Part shown: piece by piece, positions 42,877 to 55,480 of the stretch
How the letters are laid out: every line of letters starts with the position of its first letter
Numbering within the stretch: position 1 is the first letter of the stretch
Assembly: GCA_014281115.1 (NCBI GenBank)
Contig: JACONQ010000005.1
Location: forward strand, 1,984,001-2,048,000
Origin: Laburnicola sp. R22_1
Taxonomy: Eukaryota; Ascomycota; Dothideomycetes; Pleosporales; Didymosphaeriaceae
Direction: 5' to 3'
Length of the DNA: 64,000 nt
Program-made: the position numbers and the translations under genes
Notes under the pieces: model-generated
Told to the model about the DNA's origin: nothing
Seen by the model: only the letters and a program-made list of their open reading frames with translations
Databases searched by the model: none

Positions 42877-43004
42877 ATATGGCGTTAAATTAACTATCTA
42901 GAGGTAGCACGACAAAGGCTTTCATCTCAAATAACATAACAAAAAAGCAGAGCCCCCTGCTTAGTAATAATAAAAAAGCGTGATAAGGTGGTTACAAAAA
43001 TGCG
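42877..43004 (+). mobile_element. HP9 short element, forward copy with perfect 9-bp duplication
   Basis: It begins ATATGGCGTTAAATTAACTA and ends TTACAAAAATGCG. It is flanked by AGTGTTAGT on both sides (42868-42876 and 43005-43013). Confidence 0.87.
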
Positions 43005-43866
43005 AGTGTTAGTATTTATTTTATAGTAAGAGTAAAGTATTATAAACAAATACTTTTAAATATTCTAACTAAAAGGTCTTTATTATCTTTAAGAGAGTAG
43101 CTAGTGTAATAGACTAAAAGTATAATTCTTTCTTATTTTAATTTTATACAATTTCTCTAATAAGGTAGTAGAATAGGATTTTTCTAATAAGGGGCTTAAT
43201 ACTCTTTTAGTACTTTTTAATTTCTTTAAATATAATAGCTATATATTATTGGAGTATATATATAGTAAATAGCTATAATAATAATATATTATCTAGCTTT
43301 TAGTAGCACTTCTTTTTTAGCGCCTTAGATAGTATTTTATAATTATAAGGCGCCTTTTATATAGCCTTAGTAGATCGTAACTTCTTTTTTACTTAAATTT
43401 TACTAGTAGCTGCTTTAGTATACTTAAATAGTTTAAAGTGCACTATTATTTTAAAAATTAAAATTATATAGTTAAAGCTATAAAGTATTTAAAAAAGTAG
43501 CTAGAAAAGTAGGAAGATAAAGTAGCTAAGTAGGTAGTAAGGTAAGTAAAAAACACGCTAGTATTATTAGCGCCTTACTTATATATATAGGCCCTTATAG
43601 CTACTTTTATAATAATAATAATATTTTACTTATCGCTATAATAATAACTATAATTATTATATACTATTATTATACCCTATACTATAGCATTTATTAAAAG
43701 AGTTTCTTAATACTTTAAAGGGCTTTCTAAGTAGTAGCCTATAAATCCTAGCAAATTTTAAGTGTAATAAGTAGGAGGATTTTACTAAAGTATTTAGTAA
43801 TTATAGTCTTTTATTATACTATATAGTAATATAAATAAAGCTTTATATTTAAAAATAAAAAGATTA
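43005..43866. other. AT-rich, RIP-degraded DNA left of element F
   Basis: There are no intact frames. Joined across element F it continues at 63506, so this and the last 500 bases are one interrupted older repeat. Confidence 0.5.
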
Positions 43867-43871
43867 GTACT

Positions 43872-44047
43872 TATAAGGGGCTTTGGACTAAGAGGCTAGA
43901 GTTGCCTAAGTAAACTTATAAATTTAATAGAGTTTAATAGCAACTCTAGCTATAGACTTATATATACTTCTAGCTTAGTAGGAGTATAGACCTAGAACTC
44001 TAAGGCAGTAGGCTAAGTAACTATAGAAGGGCGCTTAGCCCCTTATA
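43872..44047 (-). repeat. 3' LTR of element F
   Basis: 176 bp starting TATAAGGGGC and ending GCCCCTTATA. It pairs with 63325-63500. Confidence 0.9.
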
Positions 44048-47000
44048 TATCTCCTCCCCCTCCTAAAAAAATCCTAGCATTATATTCTATACTTCCTATA
44101 GTAGTAGCACTAATTCCCCTCCTACGCGCCTAAAGTTTTAAGAATAAATCTAATACTATATATACTAGCAATAGTGCTCTAAGCCTCTAGGAGGTTCTAA
44201 GCATACTTTAGCTAGAGAGAGCACTAGGCTCCTATCTTTCTACTTTTAGTAGAGCAATCTAGTTATTATAACTATTATATTTATATTTATATCTTTTAGG
44301 TTTCTATAGTGTAACTGCCTATTTTAGTTAAGGATTTGCGCTAGTATTATTTGCTCTAGCTAAGATAAATAAAAAGGTCCCTACCTTAGTTCTACTTTTC
44401 TCCTCTACTCTACTACTATATCTGCAACGCTCCTTATTAATATTGCGCTACACCCTAATTACCACTTCTATTTTTATACTATTTTTACTACCTTCTTTAT
44501 TATTAATCTCTATTATAGTTAGAGCTAATAAGTAACGCCTTATAATAGCCCTTACAACTCTAAGCAAGCGTCTAAAGGCTAGCTTAACTACAGCTTAGTA
44601 TTCCTCTATAAAGATTATAACTTATAGCACTCTTACTTATAATAGTAAGCCTTTACTACCTACTCTAGATTTCTATAGTACTAAGGACCTTAAGGAGTTT
44701 ATGCGCAATAAGACTATAGAGAACTATTATAGAATTAGTTTCTTAGTTCTTCTGCGTTATTTCTTACTAATTCTAAGTAGTTCTTCAAGAATATTAGGAT
44801 TTTTCTATCCCTATATCTAGCCTTATTATAGAGGTCTTTGTAATGCGCTAACCCCTTTTTATTAATACCACCTTAAAACGCTTTTCTGTGTCAACAACAG
44901 TAGAAGGGATAACTGCTATTATTGTAATATTTTTATTAGAAACCCCTTAGTCGCAAAAAAAAAACCATAGAGGTCTAAAGGTGTTTTCTTATATAGTTTA
45001 TAACTTTATAGGTACAGCTAAGCTATAAGCTTAGCTTCTAGGATGCTTTAATTCCTTTAGTTACGCTATATCTATTTCCCCTCCTTTGTAATATCCTCCT
45101 CTAAATAGCCCTTTCTTCTCCTCTTTCTAATCGCCCTACTTCCTATTACTTAGGATCTATATTATTTTATTATAAAGAGGATAATTCTTCCTTCTTTTAC
45201 TAGCTTATACTAGAGCTAATACTTCTAGATAATTTATAGTACTTTCTTATATATTCTCTATTCTTCTAAGCAGTTTATAATCTTATTCCCTACTAATCCT
45301 CAAGTAATTAGTAAAAAGAGCTAGAGGTCTAGGCTTATTCTAACCTCCCTTTAGTAAAAGCTTTTTAAGTTCTTTACTAGAAATACAACTCCTATACTAG
45401 AAGCTATAGTGTATTTATTAGTTTAGAGAGTTTCTATAAAAGTCTATAAGTAACTCTCTATTATTATTTTAGAATAGAGAGGTATGTATTTTCTAGTAAT
45501 CTAATACCTTTATAATAGAGAGATTTGCAATAGGTTCCTAAGTTAGATTAGTATAATTTAACTACTTAACTTAGTATAGTAATTTCTATAGCCCCCTCTC
45601 TCTTTAGGTAGACTTCTTAGCTAAGATATCTTTTACAACCTATTTCTCTTCTTTTTTAATAATAATACAGTAGCTTTTAGTTTCTTATTTTCTACAGCCT
45701 AGCTAGAAAGAGGGTCTTTTCTAGCTAGGCGTAGACAATTTACTAAGAACACTAGATAAACTCTAAGTAAAATATTTAGTTCTATATTATAGAGGTTTAC
45801 TACTTATATAACTATAAACTTTGTGCTTTTTAGTCTAACTTCTTATTAAGGCAGAAGTTAGATAGGTAGTCCCTATACTAGAGCTAGACTTTATCTTTTT
45901 TTCTTTAATATAGGAGCGTCTCTCTAGTGCTAGTTTGCTTGCCGCTCCTACTCTTATTAGGACTTAGCTATTTTAGCTTAAATAAATATAAAAACTTCTT
46001 AAAACTTCTATAATAAAGTTTAGTAAACTTTACTAGCTATAAATCCTACTAATGATAATTAATAGCTTCTATTTTTATATCTAGCTTAGATAGGTCTATA
46101 TTATATCTATACTAGAGAAAGAATAGTGCTACTTTAGTAAAGATAGCTTCTTGCCTATTCATAGCTATTTGCGCTGTAGAGTAGTATAAGGCCTAATCTT
46201 TCTAGTTCTATTATATAAAGGCGCAAAGGTATGCCTTAATTATAAAATTTATATATTTTATAGTGCTATTAGTCTCTAGGTGTTTAGAGAAGAAGAATTT
46301 TTTTAAATTTTTATTCTCTTATATAAATGCCTCTAAAAGTTACTTATAAATTAACCTTTATAGTTAGAGGTTATAGTATTAAGGAGCTAACAGTAGGCTA
46401 TAATATAATAGAGAAACACCTCTACTACTATTTCTACCTCTATGCTTAGTAGGAGAACTAAAACTATTTTTTTCCCTAGCCTATTACACACTACTATTAT
46501 ATTTGTGTTTTTTCTACTTATAGAAAGCTTAGTAATAAAGTCTATAAAAATCTCTTTTTATATCTAGTCTAGAAGGGGAAGAGGTTTTAGTAGCCCTTAT
46601 TTTATATCTTTCTATAGCTTAGTTCTTTTATATATATTATAGTTTTTAATAAATTTATAAATAAAATTTAATATTTCTAGAAAGAAGTATAATTTAGTAA
46701 CTATTTTATAGATAATCTCTTTTCTTAGATGCCTAGATATAGGAAAGTTATAGACTATAGTAACTAGTATTATTTATAAAGGTTTCTAGTCTAGAACTTA
46801 TTTTTATTTTTAATATTAGAGATAACTAGTGTTGTTAATATTATATTTTTATATAGCAACCTTTAGGTTTAGTAAAAAGGGAAAAGTGCACCTATAGTAA
46901 AGAATACACTTCTTTACTTCTTTTAATATAAAATCTTTTTCTAAGCTATAAAACTATAGTTTATTTAAGTCTAAGTCTACTAAAGGGTGTGTTTCTAGTC

Positions 47001-47309
47001 TAAAGGAAAACTCTTCTAGTAAGTAGAGAGGAGAGAACTAGCGTTTCTTATGTTTAGTCTAGCTCTCTTCTTCCCTAAAGGGGTTAAGCCTCCTAGGCAG
47101 AGCTTGTATTACTAGGGCTATAGATATTTAAAGCCTAATATTTCTATTCTCTAAAGGAACCTTCTTAAGGAGTTAGATTTTATAAGACTTAACCTAGTTA
47201 CTTTTAGCGTTAATAGGTATATTCTACTAGTATTATAAAAGGGCATTTGCCTTTAAGTTAATAGTTTCTAGTCTATATTAGAATATTATATTATAATTGC
47301 TAAAGATAT

Positions 47310-47458
47310 TATAGTGGAATAAACTCTACCACACAGGTCACGTGGTAAGCCGGTGCCTAATTGGCTCTTAAGGATTTAATAGGCGGTTTCTTTCTTTAAG
47401 CATATAGAACTTAACCTATTTTACTACTAAGTTCTAATTAGGACTAGGTTCTTCTACA
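47310..47458 (+). repeat. 5' LTR of element E
   Basis: 149 bp, starts TATAGTGGAATAAACTC and ends GGTTCTTCTACA. It pairs with 59494-59642. Confidence 0.9.
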
Positions 47459-47771
47459 AAATTAGCGACCAACCTGCAACTTAAACCTCTAAAACCTTAA
47501 TCTTAAAAAGGCTATTATATTAGTACTGTAATATAGATAAGTAGAGTTGCCTAAGAAAAGATAAGATAGAATAATAGCAGCGCGTAGTAGTGTGCGGAAT
47601 AGTGTATACTAGGGATAGAAAGAAATCCTAAAAGAGACTTAGGGGCGAAATTAGGCGCAACTAAGCACAGCGCTAACTTTAAAATAGAAATACAACCTAA
47701 GCTTTAATTAGCTACTATACTAGCCCTTATTAAACCGCACTACTAGAAATAAATAACAAATAATAAACACT

Positions 47772-48160
47772 AATAATCCTAGTATATGCACAAATTAGGT
47801 ATAGAGCGTAAGCTCTAGAACTAGACTAGACTAGACTAGCACTAGACTAGACTAAGAACTAGACTAGAAAACAACTAGAACTAGGCACTAAACAACTCTT
47901 AGAGTTAGAATATTAAGCCTCTAGGAATAAATAATAAACACTAATAATCCTAGTATATGCATAAATTATGCATAGAGCATAGGCTTTAGAACTAGACTAG
48001 ACTAGACTAGCACTAGACTAGACTAGTACTAGACTAGACTAAGACCCAGACTAGGAAACAACTAGAACTAGGCACTAAGCGACTCTTAGAGTTAGAATAT
48101 TAAGCCTCTAGAAACAAATAATAAAAAATAATAACCTTAGCATGCACATAATATTATGCG
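47772..48160 (+). repeat. Tandem repeat in the leader of element E
   Basis: Two units of about 171-187 bp and the start of a third, each with AATAATCCTAGTATATGC, then runs of CTAGA (ACTAGACTAGACTAGACTAG), then GAACTAGGCACTAA and TTAGAGTTAGAATATTAAGC. It lies between the 5' LTR and the coding part. Confidence 0.8.
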
Positions 48161-51099
48161 TAGAGTATAGGCCTAGACATAAGAAGTATAGAAATAGAAT
48201 AAAAATAAAAGCCTAGATTAAGAAACAGTTAGAACTAGGCGCTAAAAGACGCTTAGAGCTAAAATTACTCTACTAGGACTAGACAACTAAGCAATTATAA
48301 ATAGACAAGAACTAAGAATAGACTAGGGCACTAAGACTTAGACTAAGGAAAGGACTAAAGCTAGATACTGTATTACCCTTAGAACCTAAAACTAAGGCAG
48401 AATTAAAGAAAGCTAAGAGATAATAATAAGTATAGGTGCGCAAAGGCAGAAACAAAAGTAAAAAAGAAAAAGAACTAGAATACTAACTCTAACTACCTAA
48501 GAAACTAACTAGACAACTAGTAATAATAATGTTCACTACTAGAAGACTAAACAACTATTAGCAATTCTAGTTACAGAGCCTAGATTATAGTAAGATGCGT
48601 AAGTTTCTTAATATTTTAGCACTTAGGAAGTGTAAGAACCTAAGCCTAAAATTCTCTTAGGCTATTAGTTTTATAAAAATAATACGCTTAACTAATAAGG
48701 GTATTTATACACCCACTAAAGGGTCTTTGCCTTTTATAGAAAGCTTCTTATAAGAATCTAAAGAAAAAGTACTAATACTGCCTTAGCTAGCTAAAAATAC
48801 TAATGCCCTTATAGCGCAAATAGTAATAGCCTTATAGTTCCTTACTAATAAAGCTATCTAGTAAAATCTAGTGCAGAGCCTTGTTATAGAACCTAACCTA
48901 TTCTTAGGCATGAAGCTGCACTTTATAGGAGATAATATAACCTAGTTCCTTTAAGACTATAAAAAACGCGCAAACTACTACTAGTACTTTAAGAAAGACA
49001 AGATTATTAGAGTTAAGAAATATTATAGCTAAGAGATCTAGGATATACTTAACTTCTTAATACTAAAATGCTCTAAGGTAGGAGAAGAAGGGGTATAGTA
49101 GAAGCTATAGATGGCTATGCGTAGGTGTTAGCGGAGTTAGGAATAGGCTTAAACTGAGGAGATAAAGAAAGTATTAAAGGCGTGGCTAGCGCAGTATTAA
49201 GTAATAATAAACCTTAATATCTGTAATTTTCTAGACTAGTTTGCAATTAGGTTTATAAAATGCCTAAAGGTAGACATAGTTATAGAAAGCTAGAAGGATA
49301 TACTCTTTATTTAAGGCCTAAGTAAGTAGCTGGCGGGTAGTATCCTAATGAAGAATAACTAGTTAATAGAGAGACCTATAGAGCTTAACTTTAATATAAT
49401 AGAGAGATGGCTTTTGAGTAGAGCTTAAATCTAGTTAGAAGAATATATACTAGATTTAATATATTAAATTTAAGCGCTAATACTATTTTAGACTATTAAG
49501 CTATAAGTACTACTAATACTGCAAAGTATTTTCTAACCGACTAGACTTAACCTAAACTTCTAATAAGTAAGACTATAAGGAGCTCTAGGCGCGCAAGTAA
49601 CTCTAGGCTTAACTGTTTCTTAATATAAAGTAGACAAGCTAACTAAAAGGCTTAAGACTATAAGGCTTTAGAATGTTCTAGTTTAGAACTAGGACCCTTA
49701 AGAGATAGAGATTCTATTAGGCCTGGCTATTTGCTAGAAAATTACTATAAGGGTAGAGTAGGCTCTAAAGTAGACAATACTATAACAGCCCTAGTACTAC
49801 GCACTAATCTAGTCTTAGGCCTATATAGTAGCGCTAATGCGAGTTAATATATATATAGCCGCAGCAGTAGTAGACCTAATATAGCAAAAAGACAACTATT
49901 TTAAAGAATGCTTTAGATATAGAAAGAACTATATTATTGCGAATAGAGAATATAAGAAGAGAAATTTACTTAAGAATAATAAATAGGTGTACTATAACAT
50001 AGAATTGCGAAGGGTCTAGTAGGGCTAACTAAATAATAATTAGGGCAAAATCTAACATATTAGCACTAGGGGCAAGCAGAACTAAATACTAATTCGACTA
50101 GTATAGAATAAGTGGCAGATAGATAAATTAACAAAGGAGGCCCTATAGATATCTTAGAGTTAGGAAGCTGTAATAATAGTAATAACTTACTAAGTGGGAT
50201 TAGTTATAGAAGCTAATAGTAGCTAGTTCGCGTTTAATAAAATAATAGCACCTAGCCTTCTCTCTAAAGAGGAATTTAAAGTAGCTTAAGGGGAGTAAGC
50301 TATTCTAGATAAAAACACACTAGTAATAGTTTAATTTCTAAATCTACTATACAAACTATAAGCTGCGAGCTTAAATACCCTAACAATCTAACTAAGTCTT
50401 AGAGAATTACTAAAAGTAGAAATAATTGTAAATATTAAAGTTTCTAAACAAGGCATCCCTATCGTTTGTAGGATAAAGAATAATAATAAGAAGAATAGAA
50501 GAAGAATAAAGGAGGTGTCTTTTTTAGAATAAGATTTCCTAATAGAAGGCATAGAGGATGTAGAGATGCGCGGGCCTAATAATATTTTAGATCTAACCTT
50601 AAGGAAGGAGATTTTAGCAGCTAAAAAGAAAATAAAACTAGTTAATATTCTAGTAGGCAGTTCTAAAGATATGCTATCCTAAGTAATAAACGCTAAAGTT
50701 AGTCTAATAGTCTAAGAAGTACTTAGCAATATACTAGGAATTAAAAAGGTAATATTTAAGGACGTTTTTAGCGAAGGGGACCTATACTAGCTATAGATAC
50801 TAGCCGCCATTATAAAGAAAGTAACTAATAAAGACTTCGACGCTAGATACGCTAACTATATACCTATCTTTAGAATTTAAGTCTCTAAATAGATATTAGT
50901 TAAGCTTAAGAATAGGGTAGTTACTCGCTGCAAGCCTTATAAACTAAATTTATCTTAAGCACTACTATAGGTAAACTAGGTAGCTAGTATAGGCGTATTA
51001 ATTGCAAAGGCACAGTTTAGTAAAGTAATACTAACTATAACTACTACTAATAGAAAGGATTTTAAGAGAGAATTAGGGATTAAATATATAAAAAGAGAC

Positions 51100-54000
51100 T
51101 ATCCGTAAGTAATGTGCTAGATTAACAAGTATTAGATAAGTGCCTTACTTAATATAGGTGCAGAATTAAACACTATTCACCTTAGCACTACTAAAGCTAT
51201 AGGCCTCTAGATTATGTCTATACTACCTTAATTATAAAGTGTAAAACTAATAACTACAAATAGTAATTATAGAGATTTCTAAGGTGTTGTATTCTAAGCC
51301 CTAATTAGAGTGGACTAGGTTATTATTATAATAACGCTATTTATTATTAGGTCCTTATCTAGCGCTATTATTGTAGAAAACCTATTTTTAGCAGATGTAA
51401 AGGCAGAATTCTTCTATAAAAATAATAGCAAAACCTACTATAAGCTATAAGATAACAAGGAGCTCTACTCTACGCAATTTGTGGCTACTTACGCTAATCT
51501 ATTTAACTTAAGAGACGCAATTATTACTAAGGTAATAGAAAACTTTAAGGGAACGTAGTAGCTAGGGCTAGCGTTTCTAAGCACCTAGAATGCCTAGAAC
51601 TTAGCGCCAATATAGTCTTAGAGCAATGGCTTCAATAAAGGTTAATATTAATAATAAGTAAGGCTAATATTAAGCTTAAGTAGAAATTAGAGCTAAGGGC
51701 CTAAAAGCAGGCGCTAAATTAGGCAGTGCTAACTTACAAAGAGGAAATTACAGATAGAAATAAATAGCTTATATAGAACGCTAACAAGGACTAGTTAGTA
51801 ATAGATTTAAATAAGAATTTTATTTACTACGCTAATTAAGGTACAATTAGGAGGCATATAGATAGTAGTATTGTTATTTAAGATAACTAAGGACTTCTAG
51901 TTATTAATTTACTAGGCTGCAATAAAGAAGTTAATAAGATTCTCTAGGCTCTAGCTATATAGATAGAGTCTAAAAAGGCAACAAGAGTTAAGAGTAACGC
52001 ATTCTAGGCAGAATAGATAAAGATAATTAATAAAACTAGAATAGCTTTTAAAGTAAACACTATATATAAGACTAAAGATAAAAAGGTTAATTCTGTATAT
52101 AACTTAGGCGTTAAGCCTTAGAATATTAAGGGCTAGTTAGACTAGAAGCAGGAGGCTATAAAAAAGCAAAAGAGGACTAACACTAGGCCTTAGCCATTTA
52201 ACAAATATCTCCTTAACTAGTGGGTGAAATTTCTAAGAGGTAAGTAGTTAACACTGGAATAGATTGCGAAAATAAAGATTAGCCTAGATTTCTTATCTTA
52301 GGAAAGAGATATATTGTTAGAAGTCCTGTATTAAAAAGAACTAGCCCTATTTTTTAAATTTACTAAGTTAGAGCAAGTGTATTTTAATATGGCTTTACTA
52401 GTTAAGATGTATACTATTAACTATATTGCTTAGAAGGAATTATACTTTTTAGTTCCTTAGAAACCTAGAGATATAGTTATTAATATAGTGTAGTAAAGGC
52501 TTAATTAGGGCGTACTAGAGTATAGTAGAAGTCTATATCGCAACCTGTGGTTTTTAGTTAAGAAGAAGGACAGAGAATACTAACTAATTAATAACGCCTA
52601 ACGTATTAATAGTGTTATAGTCTAAGATAGTAATCTTCTCCTAAACTCTAACAAGTTCTTAGAAGAGTTTACTAGTTATCTTATAATATTCTTTATTAAC
52701 TTCTTCTCTAAATATAACTAAGTAACCCTTTATAAACTTTTCTACACTATAACTATATTTTATACGCCTTTAGGACTTGTCTAGTAGTGTATATTGCCTA
52801 TAGAAATAACTAATTCTATAGCCAAGTTTATGCGAATTATTATAAAGATATTTTATAACTAGATTTCCTCTTATTACATGCCTTATATAGATAATATTAT
52901 AGTAAAGGGCCTAAAGACTAACTATAATAAAGAGATGCTTAAGAAAGGAATCTGTAAATACGTCGCAGAATACCTTATAAATCTTAATTAGGTTCTAGTA
53001 AATATAGAACTGGCAGGCGTTACTGTGTTAGGTAAGAAGTCTAACTAGGGCTACGCTACTATAGATATAGTTGGCTATACAGTTAATAAGGATAGTTAAT
53101 ACCTATCCTAAAAGAAAGTGGCTAAGATTATTAAATAGCTGCCATACAACTATGCTAAGAATATCTAAATCTTTCTTAGCGTTTGTGTGTACTATTAAAT
53201 CTAAATTAAAAACTTTGTAAAGATTGTTGCACTACTATTTATACTACTATATAAGGGCGTAGAGTTTTACTAGGAAATTATAGAGAATACAGCAATATAG
53301 TAATTAAAAAAGAGTATTACTTCTGTTCTAGTATTAGTATCTATTAACTACTTAGAGCTATTATAGAAAGTAGTAATATTAGTAGATAGCAGCAAAATTA
53401 GATGGGGAGCCGCAATATAGCAATATAGACTAGATAGTCTCCTTTATCTAGTGTGGTTTAAATTAGATCTTTAGTCTTAGAGTAAATATAATTAGAATTT
53501 AGGGAAGTATAAGTGCAAAGCCCTTCTTATTGCGCTTAAAAAGTTTTAACTCTAGATCTATGAAATATACTTTATTATAGAAACTAACTTTTATACCTTA
53601 ATTATCTAGCTAAATTATAGCGTAACTAACTTACTAAAGGCTTTAATAACTTGCTAGTTAGCACTTCTAACACTCTAGGAATTTAATATCCACTATATCT
53701 TAGGACGTAAGAATATAGTTACTAATGTGCTCTTAAGACGTAGATAGTAAAAGGGTTAGGTTCCTTCTAAATAGCTAGAAGAAGATATTAAGAACTTTAC
53801 TAAGAAGTATTTAGGGCATATTAGTATTGTATTCTTTGCTATAGGTAAGAAGGCTAAAGTAGAAATAGAATATATAGAGCCTACTATAAATAGCCTACCT
53901 AAAATTTCCTTTAACCTATATACTAAACACTTTTGTAATATTGCAACCTAGCTTATAATCCTAACTATGCCTAAAGGCCTATCTAAGAAAAACTAAAGGT

Positions 54001-55480
54001 ATATTAGGCTATAAGCTTAGAAGTATAGGGTTGTAAGAGGCATACTATAGTATTAAACTATTAGAAATAGGCTGCTGAGCAGAATTATAGATAACCTAGT
54101 CTAATAGGTAGATATTTTACAATAACTTTATAAGGAATTAGGCTATTAAGAATAAGAAGGCATCTAGAGGAAGATTGTAGCATATTACTACTAGCTAAAT
54201 TTATATTAGAGTATTAAGGAATATATTAAGACTTGCGCTAAATATTAGGCGCATTTTACTAAAAGAGTAATAAAGAAGCTACACCCTATATAAGGAATAA
54301 ATATAATTTAAGGATAGGTTATAGTAGATATAGTATATATGCCTAGAAAGAAGGAAAGAAATTTATAGTTATTACTAGGAACTATACCTCTAGATAGCCT
54401 AAAGTAAAAGTACTTACTAATGCTAACTTAGCCGTAGTTACCTAGTTCTTAGAAAAATTTGTCTTTAGTAGGTAGGGCATCCCTTTTTACCTATTAGTAG
54501 ATAGAGAACTAGAGAATAGAGACTTAGTAGAGAACTTAGCTAAATAGTTTAGCATCTAATAAGTAGTATCTAGTGCTTATTACCTATAAGGGTAAGGTCT
54601 AGTAGAAAGAGGCTACTAAGAGCTTATTAGCACACTGCGGAAGATAAAGGGCGACTAGGTCTAGAACCTACCTAAAGCTCTATAGGCTAATTAGATTATA
54701 GTAAAGTAATCTATAGACAAAATACTAGCCTTTCTAATCTATAGAAGAAAATATATTCTTCCTATTAAACTTTATATCCTAATATAGCAAACACCTCTAT
54801 AGAAATAGGTTTATACTATTAAAGAACTTCTAGCTATTAAAGTAGGGCAGTTTAAAAAGCGTAATTATTACTTCTAAGAAGCTATTAACTAAACTATCTA
54901 ACTACGCAAATAAGAAAAGAAATAGTTTAGTAACTAGCGCACTCTTAGAATAGAGTTACTATAATAAGCCGATCTAGTATTAGTGCATAATACTTTTTAG
55001 GCTAGCAATATAAGTTGCAAAGTTAAGCTCACTAGAAGGTACTAAGGCCCTTTTAGGATTAGGGCTATACTACTGTATAGTAAAGGATAGTATATACTTA
55101 AGGAGCTTAATAGAATACTCTTTTATAATAGAATACTAGGTAATTATATTATTTAATTTTATCTGTGCATAATAATAGACCTTAATATAATACTAGAACT
55201 TAATATTATAGATACTAATAATCTCTTAGAAAAAATTACTAATCTCTTAAAGGAAATTAATTCTACAGACCTTAATAAAGTTATATAGAGGCCTAAGCCT
55301 AAATATTCTATATTTACGCGTAGATTATAGAGGCTAGTAAGATATACATAGGATATCTCTATAAGAATAAAATAAGTAAGGATTTTGCCACTACTAGCAA
55401 ACTTTAACCTCTTAGACTTCGCCTATTAGAAGAAGTAAGCTAGCTAGAACATTAGCGCATTATAAGCTAAGGGACAGCTT
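51100..55480 (+). pseudogene. Degraded protease, reverse transcriptase and integrase of element E
   Basis: On the plus strand with stops at Trp and Gln positions: an aspartic-protease segment near 51140-51220 (ALLNIGAELNTI, normally LDTGAE); reverse transcriptase near 52540-53000 with PWFLVKKKDREY, LINNAQRIN and FYTPLGL followed by LPIGITNS, typical of a fungal gypsy lineage; and integrase near 54280-54900 with GIPFYLLVDRG and QGLVERGHQELI, containing the catalytic Glu. Gag should precede at about 48.5-50.7 kb, where only decayed basic sequence is visible. Confidence 0.85.
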
